Part shown: positions 1 through 8,034 of the stretch, piece after piece
Layout of the letters: each line of letters begins with the position of its first letter
How positions within the stretch are numbered: position 1 is the first letter of the stretch
Assembly (NCBI GenBank): GCA_021741195.1
Contig: JAIOYL010000016.1
Span: forward strand, 1-32,788
From: Sneathiella sp.
GTDB taxonomy: Bacteria > Pseudomonadota > Alphaproteobacteria > Sneathiellales > Sneathiellaceae
Direction: 5' to 3'
DNA length: 32,788 nucleotides
The notes under the pieces: model-generated
Seen by the model: only the letters and a program-made list of their open reading frames with translations
Told to the model about the DNA's origin: nothing
The model's database searches: none
Program-made: the position numbers and the translations under genes

Positions 1-44
1 CTGCCCTGCGCGATGGAAAGCAAATAAATGGCTCCCGATCCCGC

Positions 45-1562
45 CTATCTGGCTATGATACGCCCGTCCACGACCGGACTCAAATCGCCCATGCTCTTGA
101 TATAATTCATCACCGTCGTCGCCATCAGGGTGCCGCCGGAGGCGTCGATCAGCTGTTTCTTGCCCTTCAGCACCGCATAGCCATCGCCGCCACTCGCGAT
201 ATAGTCGTTGGTGGCGACCGTATAGATCTTCACGGGATCGAGCGGCACGCCGCCGACCATCACCTCCGTCACCCGCGCGCCCGCCGGTTTGGACGCGTCA
301 TAGGAAAAGGTGAGGCCCGACACCTGTCCGAAGCGCCCCGCGCCCTCCTCGACCTTGGAAACGCCGGTTTCCAGCATTTGCCTGACGTCCCTGCCGGACA
401 GCTCCAGCAGCACTGTGACATTGCCGAAGGGCAGCTCCGAGAGGATATCCTTGCGTGTCAGCATCGTTCCCGGATCATAGACACAATCGCCGCGAATGCC
501 GCCGCCGTTGGTGAAGCCGATATCGGCCTTGGTCTCGGCGCGCATGGCGTCCGCGATCAGGTTGGCGAAGGCGGCCTCCTGCCGGCGCACCGTATCCCGC
601 CGGGTATCGAGCAGGACCGCTGTCCTGCCGATGGCGATGCCGAGTTTCTTATCCAGCGCCTCCTCGAACGACTCCGCCATCGCCTTGATTTCGGGGTCGG
701 GCGTGACGCCGCGCGTTGCCGCCATCTTCCAGCTCGGCAGGATCGAGAGGCGCTTCCTGCCGCGGCTTTCGATCCATTCCACGTCAAGGTCCAGAACCCC
801 GAGATATATTCCGTCCGATCCTGACTGCATCACCGCAACGCCGTTTCGGATGAAGGTCGCGGCGACGTGATCGTGCCCTGCGAGAATCACGTCGATGCCT
901 TTTACCTCCTCCGCGAGGTTCTCGTCCTTCGAGAGGTCAAGATGGGTGAGCGCGACGACGATCTCCGCTCCCTGCTCCTTCAGGGCCTTGACCGCCTTGT
1001 CCGCTATCTCGACCACATCGCCGAAATGAATATTCTTTCCCGGTTGCGACAAAGCCGCCGTCTCCGGCGTGAGAATACCGAAAAACCCGACCTTGAAGCC
1101 GCCGGCCTCCATGATGATCGCCGCCTGCGCGCCAACCGCCACCTTGCCGGAAGGATCGAAGACGTTCGTGCCTGTCCAGGGGAAGTTTGATTCGGCAATC
1201 CGCGCCGCCGCCACATCAGGCCCGAAATCAAACTCGTGATTACCCAGAACCGCGATATCGGTGCCGACCGCGTTCATCATCTGGATCATCTCGGTGCCCT
1301 TGCTGAGGCCTGACAGGATCGAGGGCGAAATCAGGTCGCCGCCGAAGGTCACGATGGTATTGGGAGAGCGCGCCTTTTCCGCCTTTATAAGGGTTGCGAG
1401 CTCGGCAAAGCCGCCGTTTCCCTTGATCCCGGACACCTGGTAAATGTCGTTGAAATGCAGGAAGGTGATCTTTGTCGGCTCCCCCGATGCGGCCGCGGAA
1501 AAAACCATGAAGACCGGCAGAAGAAGCCAAAGAAACCTGAAGGATACGGATCGTCTTTTCAT
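45..1562 (-). CDS. Secreted bifunctional metallophosphatase / 5'-nucleotidase (UshA-like)
   Basis: The 505-aa product begins with a basic stretch and hydrophobic core (residues 1-26) that reads as a Sec signal peptide, so it should act in the periplasm or outside the cell, removing phosphate from nucleotides or related esters. The N-terminal calcineurin-like domain shows GGD (74-76), GNHEFD (107-112), a TH pair in ALTHLD and GHDH. The C-terminal 5'-nucleotidase domain shows FTNGGGIRGD and the substrate-stacking SGGDGY motif. The first metal motif is D-I-Y (39-41) where E. coli UshA has D-x-H. I chose the ATG at 1562 because GGGAG lies a few bases upstream and the signal peptide starts there; an upstream ATG at 1604 adds 14 residues without improving it. 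It is divergent from the HIT gene. The substrate is unknown. Confidence 0.88.
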   Translation of the reverse strand: MKRRSVSFRFLWLLLPVFMVFSAAASGEPTKITFLHFNDIYQVSGIKGNGGFAELATLIKAEKARSPNTIVTFGGDLISPSILSGLSKGTEMIQMMNAVGTDIAVLGNHEFDFGPDVAAARIAESNFPWTGTNVFDPSGKVAVGAQAAIIMEAGGFKVGFFGILTPETAALSQPGKNIHFGDVVEIADKAVKALKEQGAEIVVALTHLDLSKDENLAEEVKGIDVILAGHDHVAATFIRNGVAVMQSGSDGIYLGVLDLDVEWIESRGRKRLSILPSWKMAATRGVTPDPEIKAMAESFEEALDKKLGIAIGRTAVLLDTRRDTVRRQEAAFANLIADAMRAETKADIGFTNGGGIRGDCVYDPGTMLTRKDILSELPFGNVTVLLELSGRDVRQMLETGVSKVEEGAGRFGQVSGLTFSYDASKPAGARVTEVMVGGVPLDPVKIYTVATNDYIASGGDGYAVLKGKKQLIDASGGTLMATTVMNYIKSMGDLSPVVDGRIIAR

Positions 1563-1623
1563 GATTTTATCTCCCGCGCGAATGCCGCTATAATGGTCCG
1601 GCATTATTTCAGGAAAAACAGAA

Positions 1624-2031
1624 ATGTTCCAGATCCATCCGCAACTCGCCGCCGATACCCTTCCAGTGCTGACCCTGGGCGTCTCACAGGTTCTGTTGAT
1701 GAACGACTCGCGCTATCCCTGGATCATTCTGGTGCCGGAGCGAACCGATCTTCGCGAACTCCATGACCTGAACGAGATGGACTATCGCCTCGTTTGGGCC
1801 GAAATCCGCCGCACGTCGCTGCTCATGACGGACCTGTCCGGCGCCCACAAGATCAATGTGGCGGCGCTTGGCAATATGGTGCCGCAACTGCATATCCATG
1901 TGATTGCCCGGCAAATGACCGATGCCGCCTGGCCCGCACCGGTCTGGGGCAAGGGCGATGCGGTTCCTTACGCGCCTGAGAGTCTCAATAACCGGATCAG
2001 CCTTCTCCGCGAGGCATTTCAGGCATCATAG
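1624..2031 (+). CDS. HIT family protein (histidine triad nucleotide hydrolase/transferase-like)
   Basis: This 135-aa protein has the size and fold pattern of the HIT superfamily, whose members hydrolyse dinucleoside polyphosphates or nucleotide phosphoramidates in the cytoplasm. The C-terminal signature is QLHIHVIAR (88-96), preceded by NVAALGN, which matches the family's pattern before the triad. The first histidine of the HxHxH triad is glutamine here (Q88), while H90 and H92 are kept; H92 is expected to be the nucleophile. The gene starts 61 bp from the divergent nucleotidase, so the two share a promoter region. Its stop codon overlaps the convergent soxG stop by 6 bp. Family assignment is firm; substrate is not known. 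Confidence 0.85.
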   Translation: MFQIHPQLAADTLPVLTLGVSQVLLMNDSRYPWIILVPERTDLRELHDLNEMDYRLVWAEIRRTSLLMTDLSGAHKINVAALGNMVPQLHIHVIARQMTDAAWPAPVWGKGDAVPYAPESLNNRISLLREAFQAS

Positions 2032-2610
2032 CACCTCATAGCCAAACTGCGCCGCGCTTTCGTTAAGCCAGTGCCAGAGGTTGAGCGCGGTGGAGCGCAT
2101 GAACAAAAGATCATACTGCGCCTTATCCCGCCGGATCAGGAGGACGCCGAGGCCGTGAATTTCCGTGAGGGCGCTCGCGCCGACAGGAAAGGCATGGTCG
2201 CGAAGATCGAGCCGCAATCCCCGGCTGAGGAGATTCGTCACCTCTGCCCCGCCGAGACGGAGATAACAGCGGCTATGGCTTAAAGCGACGACGCTGCCCT
2301 CAGAAGGGGCAACGGCAGCCTCGAGAATTTCCGCCGGACCGGAATCGCCGAGATAGGCAATGCGGTCCGGGGCGATCCGCAGCAGGACGCCGCCTTTTAA
2401 GCGCTGCATCTTCGCAGGTCCCGGCCAGTCGGCGATGCCGAGAAGCTCCGACAGCTTGGAGCGGAGACTCGGCGATTCCGGATCCCAGAAGGCGATCTCA
2501 ATATAGGAAAAATCCTTTACTTCCTCAATCGTTACGCCCGTTTCCTTAAGCTTTCTGCCAAACTTTCCGAGAATGCGGTGGCCGCCAAGCGGGGACTTAC
2601 GTTCAAGCAT
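2026..2610 (-). CDS. soxG: Sarcosine oxidase gamma subunit
   Basis: This 194-aa protein is the last gene of the soxBDAG operon. The gamma subunit has no cofactor of its own and helps hold the alpha-beta-delta complex together; it resembles the aminomethyltransferase (GcvT-like) fold. Recognition rests on length, on position directly after soxA, and on family-like stretches such as LSHSRCYLRLGG and the C-terminal LLFMRSTALNLWHWL. The start overlaps the end of soxA by 8 bp, which suggests translational coupling. The 3' end overlaps the convergent HIT gene, with no hairpin terminator between them. Confidence 0.9.
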   Translation of the reverse strand: MLERKSPLGGHRILGKFGRKLKETGVTIEEVKDFSYIEIAFWDPESPSLRSKLSELLGIADWPGPAKMQRLKGGVLLRIAPDRIAYLGDSGPAEILEAAVAPSEGSVVALSHSRCYLRLGGAEVTNLLSRGLRLDLRDHAFPVGASALTEIHGLGVLLIRRDKAQYDLLFMRSTALNLWHWLNESAAQFGYEVL

Positions 2611-5575
2611 GGAGCCGCTCCCCTTCCGGATCGATGAAATGCGGGGAGCAGACCTTCACGTCGATCACCGTCGCGCCGCCGTTATCCACCGCGCGGATCA
2701 GCGTCCCCACCCGCTCCCGCCCCTCGGCGAGCAACGCGAGCGCAATATGCCGCTTGAGTTCCGGACTGTAGGTGACCGAGGTAACATGGCCGATGCCATG
2801 GCCTTTCGGCGTTATGCCGTCCCCCTCGAACAACAACATGCCCGCTTTCAGCGGCGTGTCCCCCTCGACCGGTTTGAGCCCGGCAAGCTGCCGCCGGTCG
2901 TTCCGGATCAACCCCTCGCGGTTCTTCAGCACGCTGCCGACATAAGCCTTTTTCGTGCTCTGCATCCCGCCGAGTCCAAGATCGTCGGCGGTCGTGCGGC
3001 CATCAAGCTCCGGTCCCGCCACATGCCCCTTCTCGATGCGGAGCGCGCCCAGCGCCTCCGAGCCATAAAGCCTGAGATCATGAGGTTTGCCGCCCTCGGT
3101 CAGCAGGTCCCAGAGATTCCCGGCGAACCCCGCACGGGTATAAACCTCGAAGGCGAGTTCGCCCGAAAAACTCAGCCGGCAGATACGGACGGGCAGTCCC
3201 TCGTGATCAAACTCCAGCACGCCCATATGCGGAATCGCCTCGGTCGAAACATCGACACCCGGAAAGCTCGACCCAAGAACGGCGCGGGACCTGGGCCCGG
3301 CGATGGCCACGCCGCCCCATTCATCGCTGACCGAGGTAAGATGCACCTTCAACTCCGGCCAGTCGATTTGCAGCAGATATTCAAGATGCCGCATCACCGC
3401 GCCCGCGCCGGTCGTGGTCGTGGTCATGAAATAGTGATGCTCCCCCAGCCGCCAGGTGGTGCCGTCATCCATCACCATGCCGTCATCGCGCAGCATCAGG
3501 CCGTAACGCGCCTTGCCCACGGGCAGCGTCTTCCAGCCGTTGACATAGACGCGATTGAGGAATTCCGCCGCATCCGGTCCCTGAATATCGATCTTGCCGA
3601 GGGTGGAGACATCGACCATGCCGACGCCGCTGCGCACCTCGCCGGCCTCACGGATATAGGCGGCGGTGACATCCTCACCGGGTCCGGGATAATACCAGGG
3701 CCGCAGCCAGTCGCCCGCCGTGATAAACTCCGCCCCGGCACGAACATGGCAGTCATGGAACGGGCTCAGCCGCGTCGGGCGAAGCTCGCCTGCGATGGAC
3801 CGTCCCGCCACCGCACCGATCGTGAGTGGCGTATAGGGCGGGCGGAAGGTGGTCGTGCCGACCCCGGATTGCTCCTTATCCTGGACTTGAGACAAGATTT
3901 TCAGTGTATTGATATTACCGGTTTTTCCCTGATCCGCCGCCATGCCCTGCGTGGTATAGCGCTTGATATGCTCGGGCGACCTGAAGCCCTCCCTCACACC
4001 CTGTTCGATATCGCTGCGGGTGACGTCATGCTGCAGATCAACGAAGCATTTAGCGCGTGTCAACGGGACCGGCGCAGGCGATGGTGGCGGCGCATCCTTC
4101 GGGGCGTAAAGACGCGGCGCTGTCTTGGCTGCGCCAATCAGGTAGCGCGCCACCTTATGACCATGAACGGCCGCATCCTCGGAGGTCGGATAGCCCGCCG
4201 CCGCCCCGGCGCAAGCGTGCTGGCCGTCGGCGCATTTACCGGGTAGATAGCTGTCGAGCGCCGCATGATAGACCGGCTTGATCCCGCGCTGGCTCTGCAG
4301 ATGCAAGACCGGCGCCCAGCCCGCAGACTGGATCAGTGTATCGCAATCGAGACGGATATCGCGGGGCTCCAAGCCATCGCCGATTTTCCGGATCACCAGC
4401 CCCTTAAGATGCAGGCCCCCCTTGGCCTCGGCAACCTCATGGGCGGGATAGAGCGGGATGCCGGCCTCGCGGGCAAAGTGGTGATGGCGGGTGGGCACGG
4501 GGCTTCTCGCATCAATAATCGCCGCAAGCCGGATGCCACGCTCCAGAAGCGAGGCGGCGACGCGGTAGCCACTCTCCTGGTTGGTATAGAGCACCATTTT
4601 CTCACCCGGCAGCACTGCATATCGATTGACATAAGCCTCCGCCGCGCTTGAGAGAAGAATGCCCGGCAAGTCATTGTTGCCAAAGACAAAGGGCCGCTCG
4701 AACGCACCGGTCGCAAGGATTACTTTCTCAGCCCGGACATGGCGAAGCCGCTGACGCGGGACATGTGGATCAGGCGTCAGGACATGATCCTGCACCCGCT
4801 CGACACAGCCGAGGATATTATTCTCGTAATAGCCGAAGGCGGTGGTCCGCGTGAGCACCCTGATCTTTGGCTCGCCGTTGATGCGGGCGATTGTTTGCCT
4901 GCGCCAGTCGGCGTTCGCCTGTCCGGCTATCTCGCCCGCCTCATACAGGAGTGTGCCGCCGAGCTCAAAATCCTGCTCGATGAGAAGGACGTCCTTTCCC
5001 GCCTCCGCCGCCGTCAGCGCGGCGCTGAGTCCCGCCGGTCCGCTGCCGACGACAGCAATATCCGCATGGTCATGGACATGCTCGTATGTATCGGGGTCCG
5101 GCAGATGCGTGCCCTTGCCCATCCCGGCGGCGCGGCGGATGAATTTCTCATAAAACTCCCAAGCCCCGGCCGGCCACATGAAGGTCTTGTAGTAGAACCC
5201 GGCGGTGAGAAAGCGCGAGAAGAGGTTATTGACCGCCATCAGGTCAAACCGGAGCGACGGCCAGCGGTTCTGGCTTTTGGCCTGCAATCCCTCATATAGC
5301 TCCTGCGCCGTCGCCTGCACGTTGGGGGTGAGACGATCCTCCGCCCCAAGTTCAACGAGTGCGTTCGGCTCCTCGACGCCTGCTGCGAAAATCCCGCGCG
5401 GACGATGATACTTGAAGCTGCGGCCGACCAGATGCCGGCCGTTTGCAAGCAAGGCCGAGGCGAGCGTGTCGCCCGCAAATCCCTTCAGCACGCGACCGTC
5501 AAAACGAAAGGTAACCGGCTTGCCGCGATCGACGAGACCGCCGCCAATCCTTAACTTCTGCCTGTCCGTGCTCAT
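2603..5575 (-). CDS. soxA: Sarcosine oxidase alpha subunit
   Basis: The 990-aa product is the large subunit of heterotetrameric sarcosine oxidase, which converts sarcosine, oxygen and tetrahydrofolate to glycine, hydrogen peroxide and 5,10-methylene-tetrahydrofolate. Domains in order: an N-terminal ferredoxin-like (2Fe-2S-fold) segment at about 1-90 that lacks the iron-binding cysteines; a dinucleotide-binding fold starting at VVGSGPAG (175-182) for NAD+; a second Rossmann part; and a C-terminal GcvT-like folate-binding half from about residue 600, ending with an aminomethyltransferase barrel region (VTYSPELKRHIALALL). Length matches the family (about 960-1000 aa). The ATG overlaps the soxD stop as ATGA, so the two are probably translationally coupled. 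Confidence 0.96.
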   Translation of the reverse strand: MSTDRQKLRIGGGLVDRGKPVTFRFDGRVLKGFAGDTLASALLANGRHLVGRSFKYHRPRGIFAAGVEEPNALVELGAEDRLTPNVQATAQELYEGLQAKSQNRWPSLRFDLMAVNNLFSRFLTAGFYYKTFMWPAGAWEFYEKFIRRAAGMGKGTHLPDPDTYEHVHDHADIAVVGSGPAGLSAALTAAEAGKDVLLIEQDFELGGTLLYEAGEIAGQANADWRRQTIARINGEPKIRVLTRTTAFGYYENNILGCVERVQDHVLTPDPHVPRQRLRHVRAEKVILATGAFERPFVFGNNDLPGILLSSAAEAYVNRYAVLPGEKMVLYTNQESGYRVAASLLERGIRLAAIIDARSPVPTRHHHFAREAGIPLYPAHEVAEAKGGLHLKGLVIRKIGDGLEPRDIRLDCDTLIQSAGWAPVLHLQSQRGIKPVYHAALDSYLPGKCADGQHACAGAAAGYPTSEDAAVHGHKVARYLIGAAKTAPRLYAPKDAPPPSPAPVPLTRAKCFVDLQHDVTRSDIEQGVREGFRSPEHIKRYTTQGMAADQGKTGNINTLKILSQVQDKEQSGVGTTTFRPPYTPLTIGAVAGRSIAGELRPTRLSPFHDCHVRAGAEFITAGDWLRPWYYPGPGEDVTAAYIREAGEVRSGVGMVDVSTLGKIDIQGPDAAEFLNRVYVNGWKTLPVGKARYGLMLRDDGMVMDDGTTWRLGEHHYFMTTTTTGAGAVMRHLEYLLQIDWPELKVHLTSVSDEWGGVAIAGPRSRAVLGSSFPGVDVSTEAIPHMGVLEFDHEGLPVRICRLSFSGELAFEVYTRAGFAGNLWDLLTEGGKPHDLRLYGSEALGALRIEKGHVAGPELDGRTTADDLGLGGMQSTKKAYVGSVLKNREGLIRNDRRQLAGLKPVEGDTPLKAGMLLFEGDGITPKGHGIGHVTSVTYSPELKRHIALALLAEGRERVGTLIRAVDNGGATVIDVKVCSPHFIDPEGERLHA

Positions 5576-5838
5576 TCCCCGGTATCCTTTGCATAAGCAA
5601 CGGCCGTGATCTCATGGCTCACCATATCGCGCGTGATCTTCAGCCAGCTGCGGCAGCCATGCTGGTGGAACCAGTATTCTGAGTGCAGGCCCTTGGGATT
5701 GGGACGCTGATACACATAGTCGTTCCAGACCTCCGCGCGCGTCTCGTCAAGCGGCGGCCGGGTGCGGCTGGCGTCGCCGCCATAGGTAAATTCCGTCTCG
5801 TCCCGGAGCCCGCAGAAGGGGCAGTCAATCCTGAGCAT
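5572..5838 (-). CDS. soxD: Sarcosine oxidase delta subunit (zinc-binding)
   Basis: This 88-aa protein is the small delta subunit of heterotetrameric sarcosine oxidase. It shows the expected metal ligands: CPFCG near the N-terminus (C6, C9) and HQHGC (H59, H61, C63), which together bind a structural zinc ion. WNDYVYQRPNPKG and HSEYWFH are typical of the family. It lies 26 bp after soxB and overlaps soxA by 4 bp (ATGA), the usual order in alphaproteobacteria. Confidence 0.95.
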   Translation of the reverse strand: MLRIDCPFCGLRDETEFTYGGDASRTRPPLDETRAEVWNDYVYQRPNPKGLHSEYWFHQHGCRSWLKITRDMVSHEITAVAYAKDTGE

Positions 5839-5864
5839 GGCGCGCCTTCCCTATTCTGTTCCGG

Positions 5865-7121
5865 TTAATGGGCATTGGGCGTCGGTCCCGCACCGCGTTC
5901 GTCGATGACCAGCCCGCGGGAGAAGCGGTCGAGGGTGAATTTGGCGCTCGCCTCATGGGGCGTATCGGTCGCGATGGTATGGGCGAAGCACCAGCCTGAG
6001 GCGGGCGTCGCCTTGAAGCCGCCATAGCACCAGCCGCCGTTGATATAGAACCCGTCGATGGGCGATTTGCAGATGATCGGGCTGCCGTCCATGGTCATGT
6101 CCATCACCCCGCCCCACTGGCGCAGGATCTTGAGCCGCGAGAGATAGGGCAAAAAGGAAACCCCGGCGGCAAACACATGTTCCATGGTCGGCAGGCCGCC
6201 TTTTTGCGCGTAACTATTATAGCCGTCGATATCGCCGCCCATGACGAGGCCGCCCTTGTCCGACTGGCTGATATAGAAATGCGCCGCGCCGAAGGAAATG
6301 ACGGTATCGAAAATCGGTTTCAGCGGTTCGGAGACGAAGGCCTGCAGCACATGGGTCTCGATAGGCAACGTTAACCCCGCCATCGCCGCCACATGCGACG
6401 AATTCCCGGCAACCGCCATGCCGACCTTGCCCGCGCCGATCTCGCCGCGCGTGGTGCGCACACCGGTGATCGCGCCCTTCTCGCGGATAAAGCCCGTCAC
6501 CTCGCAGTTCTGGATGATGTCAACGCCATACCCATCGGCGCCGCGCGCATAGCCCCAGGCGACCGCGTCATGGCGGGCGGTCCCGGCCCGCTTCTGGTGG
6601 ATCGCGCCGAGGATGGGAAAGCGGGCGCTTTCTGAATAATCAAGCCCCGGCACCTCCGCCGCCATGCGTTTGGCGTCAATCAGCTCGGCCTCGATCCCGT
6701 TGAGGTTCAGCGTATTCACCCTCCGCCGCGCGGTATCGCGCTGTGCCGGGGTATGGAAGGTGTTATACTGGCCGCGCTGCGAGAACATGACGTTGTAGTT
6801 GAGCTCCTGCGACAGCCCCTCCCAGAGCTTCAGCGAATGCTCATAGAATTCCGTATTGCCCTCTATCATGTAGTTGGAGCGGACGATGGTTGTATTCCGC
6901 CCGGTATTGCCCCCGCCGAGCCAGCCCTTTTCCAGCACCGCAACATTCGTAATCCCGTGATTTTTCGCGAGGTAATAGGCTGTCGCGAGGCCATGGCCAC
7001 CGCCGCCGATGATCACCACGTCATAGGCGGGCTTGGGTTCGGGATCACGCCATTGCGCGGGCCAGTTCTTGTGCCCGGTGAGCCCTTTTTTAAAAAGTTC
7101 AAACGCCGAAAAGCGCGCCAT
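5865..7121 (-). CDS. soxB: Sarcosine oxidase beta subunit (FAD/FMN)
   Basis: The 418-aa beta subunit carries the sarcosine-oxidising FAD site and the covalent FMN of the complex. A GxGxxG dinucleotide fold starts at DVVIIGGGGHG (34-44). H184 in TARHDAVAWG is the likely FMN attachment histidine, by analogy with His173 of the shorter corynebacterial enzyme. The C-terminus keeps the FAD-oxidoreductase glycine run NGGWCYGGFK. A longer open frame continues to 7595, but the real start is the ATG at 7121: it has AAGGGGG upstream, begins the family's usual MARFSAF N-terminus, and gives the usual length. It is the first gene of the soxBDAG operon; its promoter must lie in 7122-7299, a region shared with the divergent SDR gene. 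Confidence 0.95.
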   Translation of the reverse strand: MARFSAFELFKKGLTGHKNWPAQWRDPEPKPAYDVVIIGGGGHGLATAYYLAKNHGITNVAVLEKGWLGGGNTGRNTTIVRSNYMIEGNTEFYEHSLKLWEGLSQELNYNVMFSQRGQYNTFHTPAQRDTARRRVNTLNLNGIEAELIDAKRMAAEVPGLDYSESARFPILGAIHQKRAGTARHDAVAWGYARGADGYGVDIIQNCEVTGFIREKGAITGVRTTRGEIGAGKVGMAVAGNSSHVAAMAGLTLPIETHVLQAFVSEPLKPIFDTVISFGAAHFYISQSDKGGLVMGGDIDGYNSYAQKGGLPTMEHVFAAGVSFLPYLSRLKILRQWGGVMDMTMDGSPIICKSPIDGFYINGGWCYGGFKATPASGWCFAHTIATDTPHEASAKFTLDRFSRGLVIDERGAGPTPNAH

Positions 7122-7218
7122 CGAATTAGCCCCCTTGAACCGATCCCCCGTTTTAGCAGAAGCAGCAACCCCATAGCTACACAGGATTATGTTTCTTTTT
7201 TGTCTGGGTGCGGCATGA

Positions 7219-7247
7219 TTGACTTTGAACCCGCCTGAGCCTAGCTT
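7219..7247 (+). promoter_or_regulatory. Candidate sigma70-type promoter of the SDR gene
   Basis: TTGACT (7219-7224) and TAGCTT (7242-7247) are separated by 17 bp. This would start transcription near 7254 and leave a leader of about 46 nt before the ATG at 7300. It was read by eye only, and the -10 box is weak. Confidence 0.45.
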
Positions 7248-7299
7248 TTTTACGCGCAGCAAACAGAGGGTCCTGACCCCCAGATCAAGGATAAGAAAA

Positions 7300-8034
7300 A
7301 TGAGCAAACAATCCTGCCTTGTTATCGGCGCCGGAGATGCGACAGGCGGCGCCATTGCCAAGAGATTTGCGAGAGAAGGCTTCGAGACCTGCATCGTCCG
7401 CCGCGAACGGCATCTGGACGACCTCAAGGCGCTCGCGGCAGAAATCGGCGAAGACGGCGGCTCGGCCCATGCCTTCGGTGCCGATGCCCGCGAGGAAGAC
7501 CAGATGGTCGAGCTGTTCGCGAAGATCGAAAAGGACGTCGCCCCGCTCGGCGTTGCCGTCTTCAATATCGGCGGCAATGTCAATTTCCCGATCACCGAGA
7601 TGACGTCCCGCGTCTACCGCAAGGTCTGGGAGATGAGCTGCTTTGCCGGTTTTCTCACGGGTCGCGAGGCGGCGAAGGTGATGATCCCGAGGGGCAAGGG
7701 CACGATCCTCTTTACCGGCGCAACCGCCTCGATCCGCGGCGGGGCGGGCTATTCGGCCTTCGCCGGGGCCAAGCACGGGCTTCGCGCCCTCGCCCAGAGC
7801 CTCGCAAGAGAGCTCGGGCCGCAAGGCATCCATGTCGCCCATACCATCATCGACGGCGCCATCGATACGCAGTTTATTGCCGAACGCTTTCCCGAACGCT
7901 ATGCGCTCCGCGAGCAGGACGGTCTTTTGCATCCCTCCGAAATCGCCGAGAATTACTGGCATCTGCATTGCCAGGAGCGGAACGCCTGGACCTTCGAGAT
8001 GGATCTCCGCCCCTGGATGGAGAAGATGGCTTAA
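7300..8034 (+). CDS. SDR family oxidoreductase with altered catalytic motif
   Basis: This 244-aa protein has the Rossmann fold of short-chain dehydrogenases: a glycine-rich GAGDATGG (10-17), NIGGN (89-93) in place of NAGG/NNAG, and the helix region AKHGLRALAQSLAREL. The catalytic YxxxK reads F154-A-G-A-K158, so the usual tyrosine is phenylalanine. A tyrosine (Y151) sits three residues earlier, and the usual serine position falls on A141/T142. It may therefore act by a changed mechanism or not reduce carbonyls at all. The ATG at 7300 is chosen because AAGG lies 9 bp upstream; a frame from 7219 adds a non-family extension. It is divergent from soxB. Its stop overlaps that of the convergent DUF2332 gene within TTAA. 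The substrate is unknown. Confidence 0.85.
   Translation: MSKQSCLVIGAGDATGGAIAKRFAREGFETCIVRRERHLDDLKALAAEIGEDGGSAHAFGADAREEDQMVELFAKIEKDVAPLGVAVFNIGGNVNFPITEMTSRVYRKVWEMSCFAGFLTGREAAKVMIPRGKGTILFTGATASIRGGAGYSAFAGAKHGLRALAQSLARELGPQGIHVAHTIIDGAIDTQFIAERFPERYALREQDGLLHPSEIAENYWHLHCQERNAWTFEMDLRPWMEKMA

Noticed and set aside
2573-4246. 557-aa open frame on the plus strand
   Set aside because: It lies antisense to soxA, is rich in Arg/His/Ala with no family-like motifs, and is a by-product of GC-rich codon bias.
5865-7595. Long 576-aa version of SoxB
   Set aside because: The extra N-terminal 158 residues are antisense to the SDR gene and its promoter and are absent from the family; the ATG at 7121 has a good ribosome site.
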